Source: CAZKTF01 sp964555565
GTDB taxonomy: Bacteria > Planctomycetota > JAJSAM01 > JAKLKS01
DNA: 21,838 nt
NCBI GenBank assembly: GCA_964555565.1
Contig: CAZKTF010000027.1
Location: 1 to 21,838 of the forward strand
Reading direction: 5' to 3'
In this document: in pieces, positions 1 through 7,183 of the stretch
How positions within the stretch are numbered: the stretch's first letter is position 1
Layout of the letters: each line of letters starts with the position of its first letter
The notes under the pieces: generated by a model
What the model saw: the letters and a program-made list of their open reading frames with translations, nothing else
The model's database searches: none
What the model was told of the DNA's origin: nothing
Program-made: the position numbers and the translations under genes

Positions 1-1
1 C

Positions 2-997
2 CGGCCCCCCCCGCCCGCCCTCCTCTTCGCCGTCGGGCTCGCGCTCGCCGCCGCCGCGCCGGCCGCGGCGGCCCGCCCCCAGGACGCGGCCCCCGCCGCG
101 CCCGCCCCTCCCCCCGAAGGCGCCCCGGACGGCGCCCGCGCCGAGCGGCTCCGCCAGGCCCGGGAGCGGTGGGCCGCCATGACGCCCGAGGAGCGCACGC
201 GCATCCACAGTCGCCTCGAGGCCTTCCGCGCCCTCCCCCCCGAGAGGCGCGCCGCGCTGCGCGACCGCCTCCAGCGGTCCGGCGGCCTCGAGGGGCTGGC
301 CCGCCGGCGGGAGCAGGTCCAGCGGATGAGCGGCCCGGAGCGGGAGCGGCTGCGGCTGAAGATCGAGGCCGCCCGGCGCCTCGAGGAGCGCGTGGCCGCG
401 TCGCTCCCCCCCGAGACGATGGAGAAGGTCCGCGCCCTCGCGGCCTCGATCTTCGGGCCCTTCGAGCGCGAGAGGCTCCGGCGCTGGGTCCTCGGCATCG
501 CCGTGGGCCGTGCGCTCAAGTCCCTCGCCGAGGAGTTCGCGACGCCCGCGGAGCGCGAGGCGCTCGAGGGCCGGGACCCGGAGAAGCGGATCGAGGCCCG
601 GCGCGCCCTCGGGGACCGGATCCGCGAGCAGGCGCTCGCCCCCGGGCGCGAGCGGCTCGCCGGGCTGCCTGCCGCGGAGAGGGAGCGGGAGGCCGCGCGC
701 CTCCTCGAGGAGTTCCTCTGGAAGCGCGTGGAGCCGCTCCTCCCCGAGGTCTGGCCCGAGGTCCGGACGCGCGTCGAGCGCTACCTCGACACCCCCCCCG
801 AGGAGCGCCTGCTCGCGCTCCTGCGCGTCCCCCCCGCACGCCTCGCCGAGGCGCGCGAGCGGCTGCGCGAGGGGCTCGGGAGGATCCAGGCCCTCCTCCC
901 CGAGCAGCGGCGCGAGGCGCTGGGCGCCCTCCTCCAGGAGGTCCGCCGGGAGTTCGGCCCCCCCCGGCCGCTCTTCCCCGTTCGCCGCGCGCGGTGA
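2..997 (+). CDS. Secreted helical protein of unknown function (DUF3106-like), 5' end missing
   Basis: The reading frame is open from the left edge of the window, so the true start lies outside it. The first visible residues form a hydrophobic Leu/Ala-rich stretch ending in Ala-rich residues, which looks like the core and cleavage region of a signal peptide, followed by a Pro/Ala linker. From about base 150 the protein is charged and helical, with repeated motifs of the type P-E-x-R-x-x-L (for example MTPEERTRI, LPPERRAAL and GPERERLRL). These resemble the DUF3106-type proteins rich in 'LPPEQR' repeats, whose role is unknown. An ATG at 179 is in frame, but starting there would discard the signal peptide. 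The stop is TGA at 995-997. The next gene begins 62 bases later on the same strand. Function is unassigned; export to the periplasm or envelope is inferred from the leader. Confidence 0.75.
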   Translation, partial: RPPPPALLFAVGLALAAAAPAAAARPQDAAPAAPAPPPEGAPDGARAERLRQARERWAAMTPEERTRIHSRLEAFRALPPERRAALRDRLQRSGGLEGLARRREQVQRMSGPERERLRLKIEAARRLEERVAASLPPETMEKVRALAASIFGPFERERLRRWVLGIAVGRALKSLAEEFATPAEREALEGRDPEKRIEARRALGDRIREQALAPGRERLAGLPAAEREREAARLLEEFLWKRVEPLLPEVWPEVRTRVERYLDTPPEERLLALLRVPPARLAEARERLREGLGRIQALLPEQRREALGALLQEVRREFGPPRPLFPVRRAR

Positions 998-1059
998 CCG
1001 CCGGCGGGCCGCGCTCCCCGGAGTGGCGCGGCGACGGCGGGGGAGGTTAGGCTCCCCGC

Positions 1060-2403
1060 ATGAGCGACCCGCGCCGCCGCGCCCTCGTCGCCGCCCTCCT
1101 CTTCGCCGCGCTGGCGCTCCCGGCCGCCCCCGCGCGCGCCGAGGACCCCGCGCCGCCCACCCGCGCGAAGCCGGCCGCCCCGACGGACGAGGAGGTCCTC
1201 CGGGGCCTCGAGGAGAAGGCGGTCCCCGTCGTGGAGAGGGTCCGCGGGCTGAAGTTCAAGTCGATCCCCCCCGCCTCCCCCATCACGCGCGAGCAGTTCC
1301 TCGACCGCAACCTGAAGGACCTGGAGAAGGTCCTCGGGGGGACCGAGAAGATGGCCCCGGCCAGCCGGATGTTCGCCCGCCTGGGCGTCATCCCCGCGGG
1401 CTCCGACCTCCGGAAGCTCCTCGCCGAGTACCTCCCCACCGCCGTCTCGGCCAACTACGACCCGCACGGGAAGCGGATCTCGTTCCTCCCGGGGATCCCG
1501 CGGTCCATCCAGACGATGATCCACGAGATGACGCACGCCCTCGGCGACCAGCACTTCGACTTCGAGAAGACCGCGCTCGGGGGCCCCCTCGAGTTCGACC
1601 GGATCCTCGCCTACGGTGCGCTCTGCGAGGGGGACGCCGAGAGCGTGGAGTACCGCGCCGGGGGGTTCCTCAACGACACCATCCCCTTCGAGAACCTCCG
1701 CGCCCAGGGGGAGGCGATGGCGGACGCGATCCTGAGGGCGAAGGGGAGGACCCCCCCCGCCCTGGTGCTCGCCTTCAGGTCTCAGTACCTGGACGGGGTC
1801 ATCTTCGTCGAGCACCTCCGCCGCAGCCCCCGGCGCAACGACGCGGTGGACGAGGCCTTCCGCTCCCCGCCCCCCTGCACGGAGCAGGTCCTCCACCCGG
1901 AGAAGTACGCGGCCGGCGAGGCCCCCTTCCGGCTCCTCCTGCCGAAGCCCCCGGGGGAGGCGCGGGTCCTCGTGGACACCTCGCTCGGGGAGCTCGGGAC
2001 CTCCCTCGTGTTCATCGCGCGGGGGTCCGACCCGGCGGCGGCGCGCGCCGTGGCCGCCGGGTGGGGCGGGGACCGGGTCGCGCTGGTCGGGTACCCGGGC
2101 GGCGTCGAGGCCCTCCTGTGGGTCTCCTGGTGGGACGACGCGACGGAGGCGGAGGCCTTCGAGAAGGCGCTGCAGGGGGCGTTCCCGCAGGAGACGGGCG
2201 AGGCGGCCCCGGCCCGCACCGTCATGCGGAGGGGGCAGGCGGTCATCTACGCCGAGGCGTCGAAGGGGGTCCTCGAGGAGTGCGTCGCCCTGGCCCAGGG
2301 CTGCTCCCGCGAGCCCGGGACCCCCACGCCGCGCAAGGACGTCCTCCCCGTGCCGAAGACGGCCCCCGCGGCGTCCCCCCCCGGCGGGGAGAAGCCGAAG
2401 TAG
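1060..2403 (+). CDS. Secreted putative zinc metalloprotease (HExxH), 447 aa
   Basis: The protein starts with a signal peptide (Arg-rich start, hydrophobic residues 9-22, ARA-E cleavage near residue 27). Residues 155-159 read HEMTH, an HExxH zinc-binding and catalytic motif, in the context MIHEMTHALGDQHFD. This recalls the 'HELTHALQDQHFDL' proteins found as hypothetical proteins in many bacteria. About 30 residues later, ALCEGDAES (Glu190) supplies a plausible third zinc ligand, as in gluzincins. The C-terminal half has no motif I recognise and ends in a Pro/Lys-rich tail. The ATG at 1060 is preceded by GGGAGG at 1041-1046, a somewhat long spacing. The next gene starts 15 bases after the stop, so the two are probably co-transcribed. 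Protease activity is inferred from the motif; substrate and role are unknown. Confidence 0.8.
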   Translation: MSDPRRRALVAALLFAALALPAAPARAEDPAPPTRAKPAAPTDEEVLRGLEEKAVPVVERVRGLKFKSIPPASPITREQFLDRNLKDLEKVLGGTEKMAPASRMFARLGVIPAGSDLRKLLAEYLPTAVSANYDPHGKRISFLPGIPRSIQTMIHEMTHALGDQHFDFEKTALGGPLEFDRILAYGALCEGDAESVEYRAGGFLNDTIPFENLRAQGEAMADAILRAKGRTPPALVLAFRSQYLDGVIFVEHLRRSPRRNDAVDEAFRSPPPCTEQVLHPEKYAAGEAPFRLLLPKPPGEARVLVDTSLGELGTSLVFIARGSDPAAARAVAAGWGGDRVALVGYPGGVEALLWVSWWDDATEAEAFEKALQGAFPQETGEAAPARTVMRRGQAVIYAEASKGVLEECVALAQGCSREPGTPTPRKDVLPVPKTAPAASPPGGEKPK

Positions 2404-2418
2404 CGCGGGAGCCCCGCC

Positions 2419-3066
2419 ATGCAGGCGGCCTTCCACGCCGTCGCCATCGTGGCGCTGCCGCTCCTCACCCTGGTCTTCGTCGTCGTGTCCCTCCTGAAGG
2501 AGCGCCCGACCGGGGTCCGCATCCTCGCCGGTGCAGGCGCGGGCGTCCTCGGGTTCGGGGTCCTCGTCCTCGGGTTCGCGAGGGGTTCCTCGCCGACCCT
2601 CCAGTGGGCCGTGCCCGCCTCCTGCGGGGTGGTCTCCTTCGCCCTCATCGCCGACCTCCGCCGGACCTGGAAGGTGGTCCTCGCCATGGCGCTCTGGACC
2701 GTGGCGCTCCCGCTCCAGTACCAGTCGCTCGTCGTGCACGGGGGGTACGCCGGGTCCACGGCGCTCGCCGAGCGGCGGGAGGGGGAGTTGCGCGCCAGGG
2801 CGCAGGAGTTCGAGGCGCTGCTCCGCGAGGCGGGGAGGAAGGACGCCGCCTCCTACCCCGCAGGTCCGCTGGGCGACTCGCCCCTCCTCCGGGGGCACGA
2901 GAAGGTGCGGGCGCAGCGCGGGAAGTGCCGGGACGACCGGTGGGTGATCGAGCCCCTCTGGCACACGGGGATCACGGGACTGCACGCGAAGAGGTCCGAG
3001 GGGGTGGTCCTCTGGTATTCCGGCGGCCCCCCGGCGACGGCGCGGCTGGAGTGGAAGCCCCGGTAG
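2419..3066 (+). CDS. Small integral membrane protein of unknown function, 215 aa
   Basis: Four hydrophobic segments, near residues 7-26, 33-53, 61-80 and 84-106, indicate a membrane-embedded N-terminal half. The remaining ~105 residues are polar and begin with a helical, Glu/Arg-rich stretch. They include two Trp-containing motifs (DDRWVIEPLWHTG and VVLWYSGG). I do not recognise the family. The ATG at 2419 has GGGAG at 2407-2411 with good spacing, and only 15 bases separate it from the upstream metalloprotease-like gene, so it is likely the second gene of a two-gene unit. The composite inverted repeat at 3075-3194 follows the stop directly and may act as the 3' end of the transcript. Confidence 0.75.
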   Translation: MQAAFHAVAIVALPLLTLVFVVVSLLKERPTGVRILAGAGAGVLGFGVLVLGFARGSSPTLQWAVPASCGVVSFALIADLRRTWKVVLAMALWTVALPLQYQSLVVHGGYAGSTALAERREGELRARAQEFEALLREAGRKDAASYPAGPLGDSPLLRGHEKVRAQRGKCRDDRWVIEPLWHTGITGLHAKRSEGVVLWYSGGPPATARLEWKPR

Positions 3067-3074
3067 GCGAACGG

Positions 3075-3194
3075 CGGGCGGGCTAAAGCCCGCCCGTACA
3101 GGGAAGCCGCATCCGGGCCGTCGTAGGGGCGGGGGTCCCCGGGGGTTTCGAGGGCTGCCGGTGGCAGCCCGAGCCGGGGAGGTCTGCCCCGCCC
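3075..3194. repeat. Composite inverted-repeat element, copy A
   Basis: The convergent intergenic space holds a structured element. Hairpin 1 is a nine-base-pair stem (CGGGCGGGC at 3075-3083 with GCCCGCCCG at 3088-3096, loop TAAA). Next comes a nested three-stem hairpin: outer GGGCGGGG (3127-3134) with CCCCGCCC (3187-3194), middle CCCCGG (3137-3142) with CCGGGG (3174-3179), and inner GGGCTGCC (3152-3159) with GGCAGCCC (3163-3170) around a three-base loop. The same architecture is found inverted at 6831-6934, with different but still complementary stem bases. There is no T-tract, so it is not a classical intrinsic terminator, though it could serve as a shared 3' end for the two converging genes. 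Confidence 0.75.
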
Positions 3195-3214
3195 GCCTTC
3201 CGCCGCAGTGCCGG

Positions 3215-5251
3215 CTACCGCAGGACCAGCTGCCCCCCGTTCTGGTCGGCGAGCTTCTTCAGGAAGTCCTCGTCCAGGTCGTCCTGACCCTTCCCGGCGG
3301 CCCCGGCCCGCGCCTGCTCCCCCTTCTCGTGCCCGCCCATTCCGATCACGTGGACCCGCACGCGCCGCGCCTCGTTCCAGCGGCGCACCTCGGCCAGGAT
3401 CCGCTCGGGCTCCCTCACCTTGCCGCTCGTGGGGGTCCCGTCGGTCATGAAGAAGACGGTGTCGAAGGCGGGCTCGTAGGACTTGTCCTTCGCGGCCCCC
3501 ACGCCCATCATCTGGAAGCCCCGCTCCAGCGCGTCGTAGATGTTGGTCGAGCCCACGACCTTCTGCTTCTCCACCCAGTCGATGGCCTCCGCCCGCGTCT
3601 TCGCGTCGGCCGCGGCGGGCACCTTCCTCCACACGCGCACGTCGCTCGAGAAGGCCACGAGGTTGAACCGCGACCCGTCCGGGAGCCCGGTCAGCGTGCG
3701 GCGGAGTTCCTGCCGGAGCACGTCGATCTTCGACTTCCCGCGGTCCTTCTCGGTCGCCTGCCACGACATCGAGCCCGAGAAGTCGAGGACGAACAGGATG
3801 CGCTGGGAGCGGGTCTCGATCCCGTAGAAGGAGACCCTCTCGCCCGCCTTCGCGGTCCCGGCCTCCCCCCCCGCGGGCGCCGGGGCGTCCGCCGTCCCCG
3901 CCCCCCCCGCCGCGGTCCCGCCGGGGTCCTTCGGCCCCTTGAAGGACTTCCCCTCCCGGTCCCACCACTCCTTCCACGCCGCGGCCGCGGCGGGGAAGTT
4001 CTGCCCGGTCAGGAGGCGCAGGGCCTCGTGGAAGTCGTCCACCGTGCGCCCCTCGGCCTTCGCCATCGCCTCCACGAGGGGGGGGACCGCCGCCGCACGC
4101 CCCGTGCGCGCGAGCCCGGCCGCGGCGGCGGCCCGCACGTGCCAGCGCGGGTCCGCCAGCCTCGCCGCGAGGAGATCCACCGCCTCCGACTCCGTCCGCG
4201 CGCCGATCGCCTCCAGCGCCGCGACCAGGATCCGGGGGTCGGGGTCCGCCGCGGCGGCCTTGAGGCAGGAGAAGGCCCGCTCCCCGGGGACGGGCGCGAG
4301 GACCGCGGCGCCGAAGGCCCGGACCTCGAAGTCCGGGTCCCCGAGTACCTTCTTCTCGATCAGGTCGAGGAGCCGCCCGCGATCGACATCGGCCGCGCCG
4401 GCGATCATGCGCCCCAGCGCGAGCGCGGCTCCGGCCCGCTCCCCGGCCGCCGCGTCCATCTTCTCCTGGATCGGGCGGAGCACCTTCTCCGCGTCCTTCT
4501 GGTCGTCGGACAGCGTCCCGAGGAGGGCCACGGGGATGCCGACCGGGTACGGGTTCCCCTTCTTCTGCTCCTGCAGGACGTACTCGTGCACGATCTTGGC
4601 GATCTTCTGGTTGATCTCGTCCAGCTTCCTCGCCGGCGAGGCCCGGTCCGCGAGCTGCTTCCGGTACTCCAGGAGCGCGTCGGCGGCGAGGTCCAGGAGG
4701 AGGACCGCGGTCCGGTCCTTGCGCGAGCCCCCCACCGCCTCGGCGAGCCACTCCGGGACCCCGGGGGAGGTGTCGTGGAACGCCCCGCGGAGCGTCTCCC
4801 GCCCGGGCCCCGCGAAGCCCGGGTCCGGGAGCGCGTCGAGGAGCCGCGCCGTCCCCCGCGAGAGGAGCGCCAGCGCCTTCCGCGTCCGCTCCTCCCAGCC
4901 GGGGATCGCGTCCAGGTCCGCCCGGAGGTTGTCCGCCTCCTTCGCCTGGCTCGGGACCGCCCCGGGCTTCGCCAGCTCCTCGAGCCGCTTCGGGATCTCC
5001 TCCCGCCGCTTCCGCCACTCCTCGATCTTGCGCACGTCCGCGAGCGCGCGCTCGGCGACCGCGGCGAGCGCCCGGGGGTCGGCCGAGGCGACCAGCGGTT
5101 CGAGGAGGGCCGCCCGCGCGGCCTCGTCGGCCTTGCCCCACTGGTCCTGCATCCGGCGGATGGCGTCGCCGGCCTCGTCGCCGGCGAGCGCGGGTGCCGC
5201 GGGGAGCGCGAGGAGGAGGGCGGCCAGCGCGGCGCGCATGGGCTCGATCAT
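3215..5251 (-). CDS. Secreted HEAT-repeat and von Willebrand factor A domain protein, 678 aa
   Basis: A signal peptide (hydrophobic residues 6-22, ALA-GD cleavage near residue 23) is followed by a helical region to about 235. Residues 235-415 carry HEAT-like helical repeats (for example DPDFEVRAFGAAVL and DPRWHVRAAAAAGL). A Gly/Ala/Pro linker spans 436-470 and a C-terminal VWA domain about 480-670. The metal-ion-dependent adhesion site looks complete: Asp490-x-Ser492-x-Ser494 (DFSGS), Thr569 and Asp604 (TDG). VWA domains with intact MIDAS bind protein partners through a divalent metal, and HEAT repeats are protein-binding scaffolds. A structural or complex-assembly role outside the cytoplasm is therefore inferred, not shown. 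A second in-frame ATG (residue 5) would also give a good signal peptide, and neither start has a clear ribosome site. It begins 16 bases after the membrane-protein gene 5268-6305 and is probably co-transcribed with it. Confidence 0.85.
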   Translation of the reverse strand: MIEPMRAALAALLLALPAAPALAGDEAGDAIRRMQDQWGKADEAARAALLEPLVASADPRALAAVAERALADVRKIEEWRKRREEIPKRLEELAKPGAVPSQAKEADNLRADLDAIPGWEERTRKALALLSRGTARLLDALPDPGFAGPGRETLRGAFHDTSPGVPEWLAEAVGGSRKDRTAVLLLDLAADALLEYRKQLADRASPARKLDEINQKIAKIVHEYVLQEQKKGNPYPVGIPVALLGTLSDDQKDAEKVLRPIQEKMDAAAGERAGAALALGRMIAGAADVDRGRLLDLIEKKVLGDPDFEVRAFGAAVLAPVPGERAFSCLKAAAADPDPRILVAALEAIGARTESEAVDLLAARLADPRWHVRAAAAAGLARTGRAAAVPPLVEAMAKAEGRTVDDFHEALRLLTGQNFPAAAAAWKEWWDREGKSFKGPKDPGGTAAGGAGTADAPAPAGGEAGTAKAGERVSFYGIETRSQRILFVLDFSGSMSWQATEKDRGKSKIDVLRQELRRTLTGLPDGSRFNLVAFSSDVRVWRKVPAAADAKTRAEAIDWVEKQKVVGSTNIYDALERGFQMMGVGAAKDKSYEPAFDTVFFMTDGTPTSGKVREPERILAEVRRWNEARRVRVHVIGMGGHEKGEQARAGAAGKGQDDLDEDFLKKLADQNGGQLVLR

Positions 5252-5267
5252 AAGCGAAACGGCGTGG

Positions 5268-6305
5268 CTACTTCGCGGGAGGCGGCGGGGCCGCGGGCGC
5301 GGGGAACCTCTCCGGCTCCTCCGGCGTCCCGAACCCGCCCTCGTCCTCCCCCGCGACCCAGATCTCCTCGTCCTCGGTGCCGTCCACCTCGCGGCGGAGC
5401 GCGAAGTAGGCCGCCGTCCAGGCCCCGAAGGCCCAGTAGGCGACGAAGCCCATCAGGCAGAGGTGGAAGAGGAGGCCGAACACCCAGGCGACGACCTCGC
5501 CCCCCCCGTCCGGCCAGCGCAGCGCCACGGCCGCCTCGAACCCCCGGATCGCGGCCCGCGCCGTGTCGTTCTCGATCGCCCCCTTCCAGAACGTGCCGGC
5601 GAGGAGGGCTTCCATGGAGCCCACGGCGTAGCGGAGGACCCCGAAGACGATCCCGATCAGGAAGGCGTAGAGGACGAAGTGCATGAATCGCGAGTAGACG
5701 TAGGAGAACGCCCGGGAGACCGCGTCGAGCGCCCCGTTGCTCTCCGTGGCGAGGGCCGGCGCCACGAGGGGCATCCCGACCAGCGTCCCGAAGCCGAGCA
5801 GGAAGAGGATCACCGTCGAGAGGATCATCGGGACGAGCAGGACGACCTGGAGCACGACGCCCGCCACGGGCACCGACCCCAGGAGCCCCGCGAGGAGGTT
5901 GCATCCGAGGAAGAGGCCGATGGCCACGGCGAGGAACAGGAGCGCCCCCAGGGAGCCCTTGAGGTTCGAGGCCGCGAACCCCAGCGCCTCCCCCGCCCCC
6001 ACCCCCTCGTCCCGGGCGATCCGCATGGCGGCGATGCGGCTGCAGGCCACCCCCGGGAGCGCCCAGACCAGGCACACGAGGGAGAGCAGGATCGCGAACT
6101 TCCCGCCGTCGAGCTCGAGCCAGCCGCTCATGCTGTCCCAGGTCCCCTGGACGGAGGAGAACTTCGGGAAGGGATCCGCGCCGAGCGCACGCCCCCCCAG
6201 GACCAGAGCGAGCCACGCGACCGCCCCGAGCGCCACACCCTTGAGGTCGAAGGGGACCTTCAGGCCCTCGAAGAAGCTCCGCTGCCCCGTCGCGGCGTCG
6301 GTCAT
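5268..6305 (-). CDS. Multi-pass membrane protein of unknown function, 345 aa
   Basis: Hydrophobic segments occur near residues 22-41, 68-88, 118-142, 148-180 (probably two passes), 207-227 and 269-300, giving about six or seven membrane spans. Between them are amphipathic stretches such as 'ALATESNGALDAVSRAFSY'. The C-terminal ~45 residues are acidic then Pro/Ala-rich and probably cytoplasmic. The layout is reminiscent of poorly characterised bacterial membrane families of the Yip1/DUF4013 kind, but I cannot assign a family. I chose the ATG at 6303-6305; a TTG seven codons upstream (6326) is possible but has no advantage. The gene precedes the HEAT/VWA gene by 16 bases, suggesting a membrane partner for that secreted protein (inference). 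Confidence 0.8.
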   Translation of the reverse strand: MTDAATGQRSFFEGLKVPFDLKGVALGAVAWLALVLGGRALGADPFPKFSSVQGTWDSMSGWLELDGGKFAILLSLVCLVWALPGVACSRIAAMRIARDEGVGAGEALGFAASNLKGSLGALLFLAVAIGLFLGCNLLAGLLGSVPVAGVVLQVVLLVPMILSTVILFLLGFGTLVGMPLVAPALATESNGALDAVSRAFSYVYSRFMHFVLYAFLIGIVFGVLRYAVGSMEALLAGTFWKGAIENDTARAAIRGFEAAVALRWPDGGGEVVAWVFGLLFHLCLMGFVAYWAFGAWTAAYFALRREVDGTEDEEIWVAGEDEGGFGTPEEPERFPAPAAPPPPAK

Positions 6306-6411
6306 CGGTGCCCCCCGGGCGCGCAACCCCGCGTCCCGGGCATTCTAGGCCCCCGGCCGGGGGACCGCCCGATCCGATTGGGCATAGGGGATGCGTCCCG
6401 GGATCGAGGGG

Positions 6412-6417
6412 TATACT
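6412..6417 (+). promoter_or_regulatory. Candidate -10 element (TATACT) of the STAS gene
   Basis: TATACT matches five of six bases of the sigma-70 -10 consensus and lies 26 bases before the ATG at 6444, in DNA that otherwise has few A/T runs. I see no convincing -35 hexamer at 16-18 bases spacing. Confidence 0.4.
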
Positions 6418-6443
6418 CCCCTGCAGGCACCGGGGAGGTCGTG

Positions 6444-6830
6444 ATGGCAGAACTGGAAGGCGAGATGGCGTACCGCCTCGAGGTCGAGGAGGACAAGGAC
6501 CGGGGCACCCTCGTCATCACCTTCAAGGACTCCTGCCTCAACTACTCCTCCACCGACACGCTCAAGCCCGCGCTGAAGGAGATCGTGGCCGCGGCGCTCG
6601 CCCGCGGCCGGAAGAACATCGTCGTGAGCCTCCGGAACGTCGGGGTCGTGGACTCCTGCGGGCTCTCGGTCCTCATCTCCCTGAAGAAGCAGATCGAGGG
6701 CCAGGGCGGCCAGATGGCCCTCTCGGGGCTCAACGGGATGATCCAGAAGCTCTTCGGGATCACCCGCCTCGACCGCGCCTTCTCCACCTACGACAACGAG
6801 GCCTCCGCCGTCGCCGCCCTGGCGAAGTAG
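6444..6830 (+). CDS. STAS-domain anti-sigma-factor antagonist, 128 aa
   Basis: The whole protein is a single STAS domain. The segment VVDSCGLSVLISLKKQ corresponds to the FMDSSGLGVILGRYK segment of Bacillus SpoIIAA. Ser71 aligns with the serine phosphorylated by the cognate anti-sigma kinase (Ser58 in SpoIIAA). In that family the unphosphorylated antagonist binds the kinase/anti-sigma factor and frees the sigma factor. Here no anti-sigma kinase, PP2C phosphatase or sigma factor is adjacent, so the partner must be encoded elsewhere. The ATG at 6444 has GGGGAGG at 6432-6438, five bases before it; a GTG at 6441 is also in frame. The N-terminus has about ten extra residues compared with SpoIIAA. 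It appears to be monocistronic, with a TATACT upstream and a structured repeat immediately after the stop. Confidence 0.88.
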   Translation: MAELEGEMAYRLEVEEDKDRGTLVITFKDSCLNYSSTDTLKPALKEIVAAALARGRKNIVVSLRNVGVVDSCGLSVLISLKKQIEGQGGQMALSGLNGMIQKLFGITRLDRAFSTYDNEASAVAALAK

Positions 6831-6934
6831 GGGCGGGGCTCCCCAGGCTCGGCCCGCCACTGGCGGGCCTCGAAGTCCCTGGGGTCCCCCCGCCCGCCGT
6901 GGCCTTCGCAGGGGCGGGCTTCCCCGGCCCGCCC
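6831..6934. repeat. Composite inverted-repeat element, copy B
   Basis: This begins at the base after the STAS stop codon. Nested stems: outer GGGCGGGG (6831-6838) with CCCCGCCC (6888-6895), middle CCCCAGG (6841-6847) with CCTGGGG (6878-6884), inner GGCCCGCC (6851-6858) with GGCGGGCC (6862-6869) and loop ACT. A separate hairpin follows: GGGCGGGC (6912-6919) with GCCCGCCC (6927-6934). Read in this direction, it aligns with the reverse complement of 3075-3194: GGCTCG precedes and CTCGAA follows the inner hairpin in both copies, while the stem bases differ in a compensatory way. Confidence 0.75.
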
Positions 6935-6992
6935 TCCCGCCCCGAACCTTGACCCGCGCTCCCCTTCCGGGTCGAATCGGTCCGGCCACCGA

Positions 6993-7067
6993 GCGGGCGT
7001 AACTCAGTGGTAGAGCGTCAGCTTCCCAAGCTGAAAGTCGAGGGTTCGAATCCCTTCGCCCGCTCCA
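6993..7067 (+). tRNA. tRNA-Gly, anticodon CCC
   Basis: A full cloverleaf can be drawn. The acceptor stem is GCGGGCG (6993-6999) with CGCCCGC (7057-7063). The D-arm contains AGTGGTAGA. The anticodon stem TCAGC/GCTGA (7018-7022 and 7030-7034) encloses loop TTCCCAA, giving anticodon CCC at 7025-7027. The T-arm is GAGGG-TTCGAAT-CCCTT. The discriminator base is T (7064), the usual identity for glycine tRNAs, and CCA is encoded (7065-7067). It reads GGG codons, which are common in this GC-rich window. Confidence 0.96.
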
Positions 7068-7075
7068 TCTCCTCA

Positions 7076-7104
7076 CCCCCGCGGGGGGATTCTTCCCGCG
7101 GGGG
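7076..7104 (+). terminator. Hairpin downstream of tRNA-Gly, possible terminator
   Basis: Bases 7076-7085 (CCCCCGCGGG) pair with 7095-7104 (CCCGCGGGGG) around a nine-base loop, starting nine bases after the tRNA. There is no following T-run, so termination is plausible but not proven by sequence. Confidence 0.4.
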
Positions 7105-7151
7105 GGCCCGCCGTGGATCGGGGATCCCCCCCGGTGATACCCTCGAATGGA

Positions 7152-7169
7152 CCGCAGGGCTTCCTGCGG
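7152..7169 (+). promoter_or_regulatory. Hairpin directly before the ribosome site of the FG-GAP gene
   Basis: CCGCAGG (7152-7158) pairs perfectly with CCTGCGG (7163-7169) around GCTT. GGGGAG, the likely ribosome site of the gene starting at 7184, begins at 7171. The hairpin may affect translation initiation; no function is shown. Confidence 0.3.
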
Positions 7170-7183
7170 GGGGGAGCGGCGCC

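Noticed and set aside
781..2985. Long open frame of 734 codons on the minus strand
   Set aside because: It is antisense to the secreted helical protein, the HExxH protein and the membrane protein, and its Arg/Gly/Pro-rich translation shows no domain; stops are simply rare at this GC content.
510..3086. Long plus-strand open frame of 858 codons overlapping the first three genes
   Set aside because: Its Ser/Arg/Pro-rich translation has no domain, and the overlapped frames have signal peptides, motifs and ribosome sites.
6306..6326. TTG start extending the membrane protein by seven residues
   Set aside because: The ATG at 6303-6305 is in frame and the extra residues (MRARGAP) add nothing recognisable.
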